A model generated the notes under the pieces. That model was given only the letters and a program-made list of their open reading frames with translations, searched no databases and was not told the DNA's origin. Positions 8,258-16,021 of a DNA stretch of 33,775 nucleotides are shown here, piece after piece (the first letter of the stretch is position 1; the number at the start of each line of letters is the position of its first letter). Position numbers and translations under genes: made by a program. Source of the DNA: Saccharothrix sp. NRRL B-16348 (GTDB lineage: Bacteria > Actinomycetota > Actinomycetes > Mycobacteriales > Pseudonocardiaceae); assembly GCF_001280085.1 (NCBI RefSeq), contig NZ_LGED01000264.1, positions 1 through 33,775 on the forward strand. Reading direction: 5' to 3'.

Positions 8258-11200
8258 AGTGTCGGTCCTCCACGATCCAGATAGGCGGTCTGCAGGAAAC
8301 GCACTTCCCCGCCCGGCCGGATGAGCTGTGCGCGACCGACGGGTAGGGGGACCGGCCTCACGCCAGCGAGTAGCCGGCCCTCGCTCGGGTCGCCGGACAT
8401 CAGCAGGCTCAGGCATCCCGATTCGTGGACCCCCAGGGTGAACGGCTCGTACAGGCCGCGGGAAGCACCCGACACTCGGCGGGTCATGACGACGTGCAGC
8501 CCGATTTCGCGGCCTGCGGCGAGGAAGGGGGCGAATGCGCCGAGTGGGTGCGTCGACGACGCGGCGAGGACGTCGTAATCGTCGATGAGCAGCACGACCC
8601 GCATCCAGGGCTGTCGGGCGACCGGATCGCGTTCATTAAGTTCCTTGCACACCGCTGCGGTCAGCTGCGACGCGGTGGTGACGTTTGTGGCACGGCCTCC
8701 CGAATACTGTTCGGGCACGGCGTCGCTCAGGCTGTCGCGGGGGTCGAAGACCGCGAACACGAGCTCTTCCCTGGTGTACCGGCGCGTCAGGCCGTCTGCC
8801 ACGAGGTGTAGGAGGTTCGTCTTTCCGGTGCCTGAGTCCCCGAGTACGAGCAGGTGTTGGTCGCGTCCGAACAGGTCGAGCGTCACGGGGGTGTGGTCGT
8901 GTTCGAACCGGCCGAGCACGACGGAGCCGGGCTTCGTCGGGTGGTCGGCGACGTCGGAGGCCGGCAGCACTGCGGGAAGCACGCGTACTTGTGGTGGCAG
9001 GGTTCCCGTCCATGCGCTGCGCACCAGGGTGGCGGCTTCGGCGAGGCCCGATCCGACGGGGTCGGGTACCGAGTCCAGCCGCGGTAGTGCGACTTGAGCG
9101 TGCAGTTTGTCGGTGGTCAGTGCCCGGCCGGGCTGTGCGACGGGCAGCCGGCGTGCGGCCTTGGCATCGATGCTCGACTCGGCGGGGTCCGGCAGTCGCA
9201 GTTCGATCCTGTTGGCGAACGCGTTCTGCTGGGCGTTGCGGACCTCGTTCCAGCGACGGGCGGTGGCCACGACGTGGATGCCGTAGCGCCCGCTGCGTGT
9301 GAGGAGGTCGTGCACCTTGCCCTCCAGGTCCTCGAACTCGGCGACGAGTTGGCCGTAGCCGTCGAGCAGGAGAACCACTTCCGTGCAGGCGGGCGCGTCG
9401 GGAAGTCCGCGGTCGCGGGCGGCGCGCAGGTCCTCGACAGTGTCGAACTGGTGGCGGGTGAACAGGCGCTCTCGGTCGACGAGCATCGCGTGCACCTCGT
9501 CGACCGTGCGGCGGACGCGTTCCCGGTCGTCACGGCCCGTGACGCCGCCGACGTGGGGCAGGTCGATCAGTGGACGCAGTCCGTTGCCGAGCAGATCGAT
9601 GCCGTAGATGCCGACATCGGTGGGGGTATGGGTGGTTGCCAGGCCCAGTGCGACGGTGCGCAGGGCGGTGGACTTGCCCGTGCCGGGTCCACCGAGGATG
9701 AGCAGGTTTCCACCTCCGGTGGTCAGGTCGATCTCCCACATGCCTTGCCACTGTTTGGCGGGGTCGTCGAGCAGGCCCAGCGGTACCCGGAGACCGGGCT
9801 CGGACTGCCTTTCGGAACGCAGGCGCACGCCGTGCGGTGTGATGTCGATACCGTCGCCGATCCGGTCCAGGGTGACCGCGGCGGGTAACGGCGGCAGCCA
9901 GATGGCGGGCACGCGTTCCTCGGTGTTCGTCAGCTGGTCGACGATGGTGGACAGCAGCGTGGGTCCACCGGCGTGCCCAGCGAGTTGCGAACCGACGTCG
10001 GCGGTTTCTGGCGGGCGCCGCACTTCTCCGAAGGTCGGCATGGATTTGATCAGCGGCCCGAGCAGTGGCGCCAGTTCCGGTTCGGTGCCGTCCGCTGGCG
10101 GACCGGACACGTAGGCGGCTTTGAACTTCTCGTAGACCGTGACGTCGACCTTAAGGTAGCCGGTTCCGGGCAATGACGGCAGGTGGAAGGCGTCCGAGGT
10201 GTCCAGGATGGTGCGCGACTCGATCTCGCTCAATGTCCGCAAGCCGATCCGGTAGGACAGAGAAGCCTCCAGACCGCGCAGCTTGCCCTGCTCGACCCGC
10301 TGGCTGGACAGCAGCAGATGCACGCCGATCGAGCGGCCGATACGACCGATGCGCAGGAACAGGTCGACGAACTCCGGCTTGACGGTCAGAAGCTCGCCGA
10401 ACTCGTCGATGAGCACCAGCAGATGCGGCAACGGCGGCATGTCTTCGGGTTCGTCCAGTTCCCGTCGTCGCCGGCGGTAGTCGGTGATGTTGTCGATCTT
10501 GCCCGCGTCGGCCAGTACCTGTTGGCGGCGCAGTACTTCGCCGTCGAGGCTTTCGTAGGCCCGTTCGACGAGCGTCTCGTCGGAGACGAGATTCGTGATC
10601 AGACCGGCCACGTGGGGCAGCCTGGTGAACGGAGCGAAGGTGGCGCCCCCTTTGTAGTCCACCAGCACCATGCACAGGTGGTCGGGCGAGTGGGTGGTCG
10701 CCAACGCGAGCACGAGGGTGCGCAGGAGTTCGCTCTTGCCCGATCCCGTGGCGCCGACGCACAGGCCGTGCGGCCCCATGCCCAGTTGCGCGGATTCCTT
10801 AAGGTCGAGCAATATCGGTCTGCCGGCCGTGTCGACGCCGAGCGGGACGCGCAGGAAGTCCCGTTCGCTGCGCGGACGCCATAGTGAGTCGACGTCCATG
10901 TGGGCAGGGTCGGGGAGGCCGAGCAGGGCGGTGAAGTCGGCGGGTGGCGTGCCGGTGCCGTCGTCGTAGGAATCGGCCGACAAGCGCAGCGGCGCCACTG
11001 TTCGCGCCAGCCCTTCGACGACCGCCGCCGGGGCGTGGTCGAGCGTCCCCTTCACTGTGACCGGTGGCGTCGCCGACAAGTCCTCGACCGCGAGCAGGTC
11101 GCCGTCCACGGTCACACGGCTGGACACGTCGCCCGGCTCGTGAAGGCGGTCGGCGACCAGGTGCACGACCGTGATGCCCATCATGGCGAGGCTGGTCGTC

Positions 11201-12219
11201 GGGTCGGGCACCGTGAGAGTCCGCGACACCTCGCCGAACGCGTCATCGACGACCAGCAGGCGCGGTCTGGTGCGTGCGTTCTCGCTTCCCCCGCCGTGGC
11301 GGTATGCCTGGGCTGCCCAGTCGGCGCGGTCGTCCAGATCGTCGGCGAGCAGCGCGGTCACTGTTGCCAGCTCGGTCACCAGCAGTGGGATCGGGCCGGT
11401 CTGCCCGACTCCCCTGCGGTCGAGCAGGTGTGGCAGCCACTTCGCCCACGCCCAGTCGTCCTCCCGATCAGGCGAGGTGATGATCGCGATGGTCACGTCG
11501 TCGGGGGCATGGAACGCGGCGACCTGGGTCAGCATGGCTCGGGCCACGCCGAGCACGTCCTCGCGTCGGGCGCCCACCACGCTGACATCGGCGGCCCGGT
11601 CGAGCCCCACACGCAGCGGAAGACCCGGCGTCGCCGAGAAGCGGCGGATCAAAGATTGTGCCTGCTGGCGCATGAACGGATCGGTGGGGTTGGTCGACGA
11701 CCCCTGCTCACGCATCTGCACCGAGCGGACCGGCAGCGCGCCCGTCCCCAGCCGCACCCGAAGGAAGTCGACGTCCGCGCGACGGCGCTCCCACAGCCGC
11801 GCGGGATCGCGCAGGACGCCGAGCAGATGGCTCGTCGGTGGGTCGAGCAGCACGGCGCGCTCGCGCAGCTCCCCTTCGTACCCGCGCAACTGCTCCCGCA
11901 GCTCCTCCAGGTACTCGAGGTACCGCTCCCGCTGTGCCCGGCGTTTGCGGGTGGCCTGCCCGCGCTGGGTGAAGTAGAAGACGCCCGCCGCGCCGAGTGC
12001 GACGACCATGACCACGGCGCCGAGCGCGGCGAACCCCGAACCACGCAGGAACAACATCATCGTCATCGCAGCCCCCGCTCCCACCATGGGGATCAGGGTC
12101 TGGATGCCCGACGCGGCCTTGCCTTCGGGCAGCACCGGAGGCGAGTCCATCACCAGCGGGTCCTCCGCCGTCAACGGCCGGACTACCCTGGTGGGTCGGT
12201 GCACCACACGCGTCGTCAT
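8254..12219 (-). CDS. eccC: type VII secretion ATPase EccC (fused, three FtsK/SpoIIIE domains)
   Basis: A 1321-residue motor ATPase of the ESX membrane complex that recognises and drives export of WXG100-type substrates. Two membrane segments lie near residues 38-85, followed by a cytoplasmic DUF domain and three P-loop domains. Walker A motifs are GATGSGKS (K495), GGPGTGKS (K849) and GDSGTGKT (K1133), so all three retain the lysine. Acidic Walker B-type strands include LLVLIDEFGEL after the first and LLIDDYDVLA after the third. This is the fused EccCa-EccCb form. The ATG at 12219, preceded by GAGGGAG, starts the family-like sequence; the open frame to 12351 is an overlap with the preceding gene. 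It lies 16 bases after the MinD-like gene. Confidence 0.95.
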   Translation of the reverse strand: MTTRVVHRPTRVVRPLTAEDPLVMDSPPVLPEGKAASGIQTLIPMVGAGAAMTMMLFLRGSGFAALGAVVMVVALGAAGVFYFTQRGQATRKRRAQRERYLEYLEELREQLRGYEGELRERAVLLDPPTSHLLGVLRDPARLWERRRADVDFLRVRLGTGALPVRSVQMREQGSSTNPTDPFMRQQAQSLIRRFSATPGLPLRVGLDRAADVSVVGARREDVLGVARAMLTQVAAFHAPDDVTIAIITSPDREDDWAWAKWLPHLLDRRGVGQTGPIPLLVTELATVTALLADDLDDRADWAAQAYRHGGGSENARTRPRLLVVDDAFGEVSRTLTVPDPTTSLAMMGITVVHLVADRLHEPGDVSSRVTVDGDLLAVEDLSATPPVTVKGTLDHAPAAVVEGLARTVAPLRLSADSYDDGTGTPPADFTALLGLPDPAHMDVDSLWRPRSERDFLRVPLGVDTAGRPILLDLKESAQLGMGPHGLCVGATGSGKSELLRTLVLALATTHSPDHLCMVLVDYKGGATFAPFTRLPHVAGLITNLVSDETLVERAYESLDGEVLRRQQVLADAGKIDNITDYRRRRRELDEPEDMPPLPHLLVLIDEFGELLTVKPEFVDLFLRIGRIGRSIGVHLLLSSQRVEQGKLRGLEASLSYRIGLRTLSEIESRTILDTSDAFHLPSLPGTGYLKVDVTVYEKFKAAYVSGPPADGTEPELAPLLGPLIKSMPTFGEVRRPPETADVGSQLAGHAGGPTLLSTIVDQLTNTEERVPAIWLPPLPAAVTLDRIGDGIDITPHGVRLRSERQSEPGLRVPLGLLDDPAKQWQGMWEIDLTTGGGNLLILGGPGTGKSTALRTVALGLATTHTPTDVGIYGIDLLGNGLRPLIDLPHVGGVTGRDDRERVRRTVDEVHAMLVDRERLFTRHQFDTVEDLRAARDRGLPDAPACTEVVLLLDGYGQLVAEFEDLEGKVHDLLTRSGRYGIHVVATARRWNEVRNAQQNAFANRIELRLPDPAESSIDAKAARRLPVAQPGRALTTDKLHAQVALPRLDSVPDPVGSGLAEAATLVRSAWTGTLPPQVRVLPAVLPASDVADHPTKPGSVVLGRFEHDHTPVTLDLFGRDQHLLVLGDSGTGKTNLLHLVADGLTRRYTREELVFAVFDPRDSLSDAVPEQYSGGRATNVTTASQLTAAVCKELNERDPVARQPWMRVVLLIDDYDVLAASSTHPLGAFAPFLAAGREIGLHVVMTRRVSGASRGLYEPFTLGVHESGCLSLLMSGDPSEGRLLAGVRPVPLPVGRAQLIRPGGEVRFLQTAYLDRGGPTL

Positions 12220-12235
12220 GCCGGCTCCCTCGCGC

Positions 12236-13237
12236 TCACAGCTGCCGGGCACGCGCCAAGGCGTAACCCGCCAGTCGAGTCGCCTCGACCGTGGTTCGCT
12301 CCCCGACCCGGGACGGATCCACCAAGGCACCCGCGGCCAGATGGCGGTCATAGGGCAAGACGACCAAGGGCACGCCCAGTCCGTCGAACGCGGCCCTCAC
12401 GGTGTCCATCCGCAGAGCGGCCAACCCGTCGGGACTGATCGCGTTCAGGACCACCACCACGCGCGACAGCACGACGTGTCCGCGGGTCGCGGCGAGCCTG
12501 ACCAGACCGGCGTGGGTCTCCCTCACCGCGCCGGGAACCGCCGCACTCGCCACCACGATCCCGTGGGCCTCGTCGAGCACCGCCGCGGTGGCCGGTGACG
12601 CGACCGTGCCCGCGGAGTCGATCACGCACACGGCGAACAGCCGGGACAGCGACCGGGTGACGTCCCGACACAGCAGCGACTGTTCGGGCGCACCACCGGG
12701 CAACACCCACGGGCCGGATCGCAACCGGGGCAGCAGTTGGTCGAGACCGAGCAGCCCACTGCCCCACGCGTCGAGCAGTCGAGGTGCCAGCGAGGCGAGC
12801 GAGGGCAAGTTCACTAGGCCCAACCGCCAGGACAAAACGCTGCCCTCGGGGTCGGCGTCGGCGAGGAGAACGGGATCACGCCGCCGGGCCGCGAACACCA
12901 ACGCCAGCACCGCTGCAACCGTCGACCGGCCCGCACCGCCATGCATCGCGACGACGGCCAACCGCCGACCGGTCGGCAGCGGCACCTGCGCTGCGACGGC
13001 AAGTTCGGCCAGTTCCCGAGCGGCACGCCCACCCGAGCCCAACGAGGTCACACCGCGCCACATCCGGCGCACGACCGAGTCGCCGTACGGCACGCGGCGG
13101 ATCAGCGGACGCTCGGAACGCTGCGATGGCTGACCCGGAGGAGGTGGCGTGACCGGCGGACGCACCAGGACCGGAGGAGAACCGACGAGCGGACCTGTCG
13201 GAGGTAATCCGCGGTTCGGCTGTGCTGGTATGGACAT
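12236..13237 (-). CDS. MinD/ParA-like ATPase of the ESX locus, degenerate P-loop
   Basis: A 333-residue protein with a proline-rich, disordered head of about 55 residues and a MinD/ParA-type (SIMIBI) domain. The P-loop reads HGGAGRST at residues 99-106 where KGGxGK(S/T)T is expected: the signature lysine is histidine and the Walker A lysine is arginine (R104). A Walker B-like strand, CVIDSAGTV, follows. Such proteins accompany eccC/eccD in many actinobacterial ESX loci and resemble EspI-type proteins, which have proline-rich heads. The ATG at 13237 falls ten bases after the eccD stop and is preferred over a longer frame running into eccD. Nucleotide binding without hydrolysis, or none, is likely. 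Confidence 0.8.
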   Translation of the reverse strand: MSIPAQPNRGLPPTGPLVGSPPVLVRPPVTPPPPGQPSQRSERPLIRRVPYGDSVVRRMWRGVTSLGSGGRAARELAELAVAAQVPLPTGRRLAVVAMHGGAGRSTVAAVLALVFAARRRDPVLLADADPEGSVLSWRLGLVNLPSLASLAPRLLDAWGSGLLGLDQLLPRLRSGPWVLPGGAPEQSLLCRDVTRSLSRLFAVCVIDSAGTVASPATAAVLDEAHGIVVASAAVPGAVRETHAGLVRLAATRGHVVLSRVVVVLNAISPDGLAALRMDTVRAAFDGLGVPLVVLPYDRHLAAGALVDPSRVGERTTVEATRLAGYALARARQL

Positions 13238-13247
13238 CGCCCCCCGT

Positions 13248-14570
13248 TCAGAAAGTGGCGAGAAGCCGCGAGTAGACATCGAACTCACCGATCGCGACCG
13301 GCACGATCGCTATGACCGCAATGGCTTCCACCCGGTCGGCGACTTGCCGGGCGCGGGCGCGGGCGTGTGGTGTCGGGCGGTACCCGATGACCATCAAGCA
13401 CGACACGATCACCAGCGTCGCGACGGCAACCCCGCCCCACCACGAGCCAGGTTGCTCACTCACCCAGCGCACGACCAGGCCGCCCAACACCGTTAACGCT
13501 GCGGCCGCGAGCGCGACCACCTCTACGGTCAGCGGGAAGAACCGCAGACGCAACAACATCGCGACCACGAGGAGACCGGCGAGCACCATCGCCCACGCAC
13601 CACCAACTTGGGCGAGGATCACACCCGCCACAGCCGCCGATACCGCGACCGCCGTGCACGCGAGGGCAAGACCCCGGTGCGCGGTGTCGACCGCAGCTTC
13701 CGCCGACCCCCGCGAGACCGTCTCCTCGGCGGTGTGCCGGTCGTCGAGTCCGGTCAGACCTGAGAACACGAGCGCGATCCGGGGAAGCAGACCGAGCATG
13801 CCGACCGTGACAGCGGCCATCACCACCGCCGTGCCCTCTGGGGACAGTCCCACGGCGAACAGCGTCGACCACAGTACGAGCAGGGCGAACACCGTTCCGC
13901 CACCGAGCACGCCTTCTCGTCCACGACCACGGACGAATCCCAGCAACACCATCAGCCCACCGATCACCAACGCCACGAGTGCGCACCGCATCAGCCAACT
14001 GGTGGTCAACGCCGGAACAAGCACCACCACCGAAGCGGCACCGGTGAGCATCAGCGCGACACCGACGAGCCCACCGGACGGAACAGCAAGGACGAAGCCG
14101 CCACTGATCACGACAAGCCCTCCGAGGAGAAGCAACCAGGCCGGCAATTGGGCACCGGCCGACCACGTCGCGAACACACCGGAGGCCACACAGACCGCCG
14201 TCACGGTCCTCGTCCGCGCCGCATCACCCCACCGTCCGGGCCGACGGCTTAGATCGTCGGCAACCGCGTCCGGAACGTCGTACACGACCGCAGCAGGCGG
14301 CGCCTCGGTCAACGGGTCGACCCGCAGCAGCGCACCGTCGACGATTCCGGCGGCCCGCAGACCGACAGCCGGGTCGAGCACCGAGCCGTCTATGGTGCTC
14401 AACTGGAAACCGTGCGGCCGACCGCTCACCTGATAGCCGACCATGGTCGCCGCGTCGGGCAGCAGAACGCCGACCGCCTCGTCCGACGACAGCACCACAT
14501 CAACCCGCCTTGTCGGCCCGACGAGCGTCACCCGGGTGAGGCGCCCGATCGGTGCCGTGGGCGATGTCAT
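13248..14570 (-). CDS. eccD: type VII secretion integral membrane protein EccD
   Basis: A 440-residue protein with an N-terminal ubiquitin-like (YukD) domain of about 95 residues (RLTRVTLVGPTRRVDVVLSS, then LRAAGIVDGALLRVDP) followed by about eleven hydrophobic helices. This is the layout of EccD, the channel-forming subunit of the ESX inner-membrane complex. The start is ATG 14570 with GGAGGTGACGCG directly before it, a textbook ribosome site; the longer open frame covers the upstream gene and is not used. It overlaps the 81-residue gene by ATGA and precedes the MinD-like gene by ten bases, so it is inside one operon. EccB and EccE, its usual partners, are not encoded in the window. Confidence 0.93.
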   Translation of the reverse strand: MTSPTAPIGRLTRVTLVGPTRRVDVVLSSDEAVGVLLPDAATMVGYQVSGRPHGFQLSTIDGSVLDPAVGLRAAGIVDGALLRVDPLTEAPPAAVVYDVPDAVADDLSRRPGRWGDAARTRTVTAVCVASGVFATWSAGAQLPAWLLLLGGLVVISGGFVLAVPSGGLVGVALMLTGAASVVVLVPALTTSWLMRCALVALVIGGLMVLLGFVRGRGREGVLGGGTVFALLVLWSTLFAVGLSPEGTAVVMAAVTVGMLGLLPRIALVFSGLTGLDDRHTAEETVSRGSAEAAVDTAHRGLALACTAVAVSAAVAGVILAQVGGAWAMVLAGLLVVAMLLRLRFFPLTVEVVALAAAALTVLGGLVVRWVSEQPGSWWGGVAVATLVIVSCLMVIGYRPTPHARARARQVADRVEAIAVIAIVPVAIGEFDVYSRLLATF

Positions 14571-14812
14571 CGCGTCACCTCCGCGGTGGAACCGAAGCCG
14601 GCCCGCTGATCGAGTGCGTCCTTCACGAAGGACCACCCGACACACCCGGCACACGCGACTGCGGCGAGCACCACTCCGATGGCGAGGGATTTGAGGTTGT
14701 CCGAAGTAGCCCTGACACGCTTGTCCCACCCCCAAAGCAGCGACTCGCGCAGCCGAACACGCCGTACGGCTACAGACTCGATCAACTGGGCGTCATACTC
14801 TCGTGCCACCAC
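14567..14812 (-). CDS. small single-span membrane protein, first gene of ESX operon
   Basis: An 81-residue protein with a charged N-terminal half (ESVAVRRVRLRESLLWGWDK), one membrane segment at about residues 43-64 and a short tail. No domain is recognised. Its stop overlaps the eccD start (ATGA), so it is translationally coupled to it and may be a small accessory subunit of the membrane complex; the function is inferred only from context. The GTG at 14812 lacks a clear ribosome site. A nearby ATG at 14819 is out of frame. Confidence 0.6.
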   Translation of the reverse strand: MVAREYDAQLIESVAVRRVRLRESLLWGWDKRVRATSDNLKSLAIGVVLAAVACAGCVGWSFVKDALDQRAGFGSTAEVTR

Positions 14813-15228
14813 GCCATGTTATCGACCATAAGACCGCAAAGCGCGTGTGCAGACACAACAATATCCGATTGGAGCATTAGGGAGCTGGCGTCGTCGACAA
14901 CACCCGTCTGTCACTCGGCGACCGAACTTGCCCGACAGGAGCCCCCAGCAGCAACACCTACTAGCCGAGGCTCCTGAGACCGTCGAGTTTCGCGGCCCCT
15001 GACCCATATTTGGGCAATCGACCCGGAAACGCACATTGAAGATCTATACGAGACAGTTCACCGGATAGCCAACCGACAAATCTTCCACTGCCCGGGTCAT
15101 CCCACTCGACGAATCACGTTGGCAACTTCTACCAACTCCTTACATTGACAGTAGGCCCGAGCGGAGCGGAACCCTGGTGGCACGTCTGCGGATACCGAAT
15201 CCCATACTGATTCAGCAGGTTGTCCGTA
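14813..15228. other. intergenic region upstream of the ESX operon
   Basis: These 416 bases hold no credible gene on either strand and are richer in A and T than the flanks. They must contain the promoter for the leftward ESX operon and the 3' end signal for the preceding gene. The only well-spaced promoter-like pair I saw is given separately at 15043-15072. Confidence 0.5.
15043..15072 (-). promoter_or_regulatory. candidate promoter for the ESX operon
   Basis: On the minus strand TTGGCT (15067-15072) and TATAGA (15043-15048) are separated by 18 bases, each matching four of six consensus positions for the main sigma factor. Transcription would begin near 15036, leaving a leader of about 220 bases before the first ESX gene. 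This is prediction by eye only. Confidence 0.3.
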
Positions 15229-15933
15229 TCAAACACGCGGCAGAAACGCTGCTATCTCGGCGATGGCATCGAGGGAGTCGTGGTCGAATCGCCCTCCCAG
15301 GACATTCTCTGCCTCGGCGACAGTCACAGCTGTGCCGTCGCGGTCGCTACCGTAACGCAGTCCGGTGAAGTCGATCTCACCCAACTCGAGCAGTTGCCCG
15401 CCCAGCGGGGTGATGTCCCCGTTGCCATGGATGCCTATAAGGCTATCGAACTCAGCCGCGTGACTGCGACTGCTCAGCCCGACCCAAGCCACCGAAACCA
15501 CCGCAGTGTTGCCGTCGGCGTCAGCCACTGTAAACAGCACTCGCTCCAGGTAGGTGCAGCGGTGGGCCGTGAAGAACTCGCGGATCTGCCCGAACGAGGT
15601 CGCGACACACTCGGCTTGCTGCTTGACGGTGCGTTTAACCTGCCGCAATCCCATCCGCTGCCAAGCATCGTCCGACTGGCCCCGCCGAGCCGCCTTCTGC
15701 CCTTCACTCTTGCGTGCTCGTAATTGCCCTGGCGAGCCTCCCAGCCGCACCGACCCGACACCGACCTCGGCCACTGTCCCCGCGGCGCTGATACTTGCGC
15801 CGATCGTGGACGCCCCGCCACCAGCCGCAAACACGCCGATCGCGGCTACTCCGGCAACTACGACACCCGCACCATTCTTTCTGGGAGTGATCGGCCGGAC
15901 ACGCCCCTGCGGATCCGTGAAGAATCCTGCCAC
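15229..15933 (-). CDS. uncharacterised membrane-associated protein behind the PIWI gene
   Basis: A 234-residue protein with a basic N-terminus, a glycine/alanine-rich hydrophobic segment at about residues 22-55 and a basic helical stretch (RARKSEGQKAARRGQSDDAW then RQVKRTVKQQ). A soluble alpha/beta domain follows with VLFTVADADGNTAVVSVAWV and ends DAIAEIAAFLP. I recognise the general type as a hypothetical protein seen in actinomycetes but know no function. The GTG at 15933 has AGAGGTGAG upstream. It lies 88 bases behind the PIWI gene on the same strand, with a hairpin in the gap, so membership of the PIWI operon is uncertain. Confidence 0.6.
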   Translation of the reverse strand: MAGFFTDPQGRVRPITPRKNGAGVVVAGVAAIGVFAAGGGASTIGASISAAGTVAEVGVGSVRLGGSPGQLRARKSEGQKAARRGQSDDAWQRMGLRQVKRTVKQQAECVATSFGQIREFFTAHRCTYLERVLFTVADADGNTAVVSVAWVGLSSRSHAAEFDSLIGIHGNGDITPLGGQLLELGEIDFTGLRYGSDRDGTAVTVAEAENVLGGRFDHDSLDAIAEIAAFLPRV

Positions 15934-15972
15934 GATCTCACCTCTTCATACTGGAGTCACGACATTTGCCGA

Positions 15973-15999
15973 CCGAGTCAGGCAGCCTGACACTCTCGG
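15973..15999 (-). terminator. hairpin after the PIWI gene, possible terminator or attenuator
   Basis: GTCAGG and CCTGAC (15977-15982 and 15986-15991) pair around a three-base loop. CCGA (15973-15976) and TCGG (15996-15999) extend the stem across a four-base bulge. It starts 22 bases after the PIWI stop on the minus strand and lacks a U-tract, as many actinobacterial terminators do. Confidence 0.4.
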
Positions 16000-16021
16000 C
16001 CGGACCGCCGCTCGGCTATCA

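Noticed and set aside
10900..12438. 512-residue plus-strand frame opposite eccC
   Set aside because: It is histidine/arginine-rich antisense of a well-supported eccC; long shadow frames are expected in high-GC DNA.
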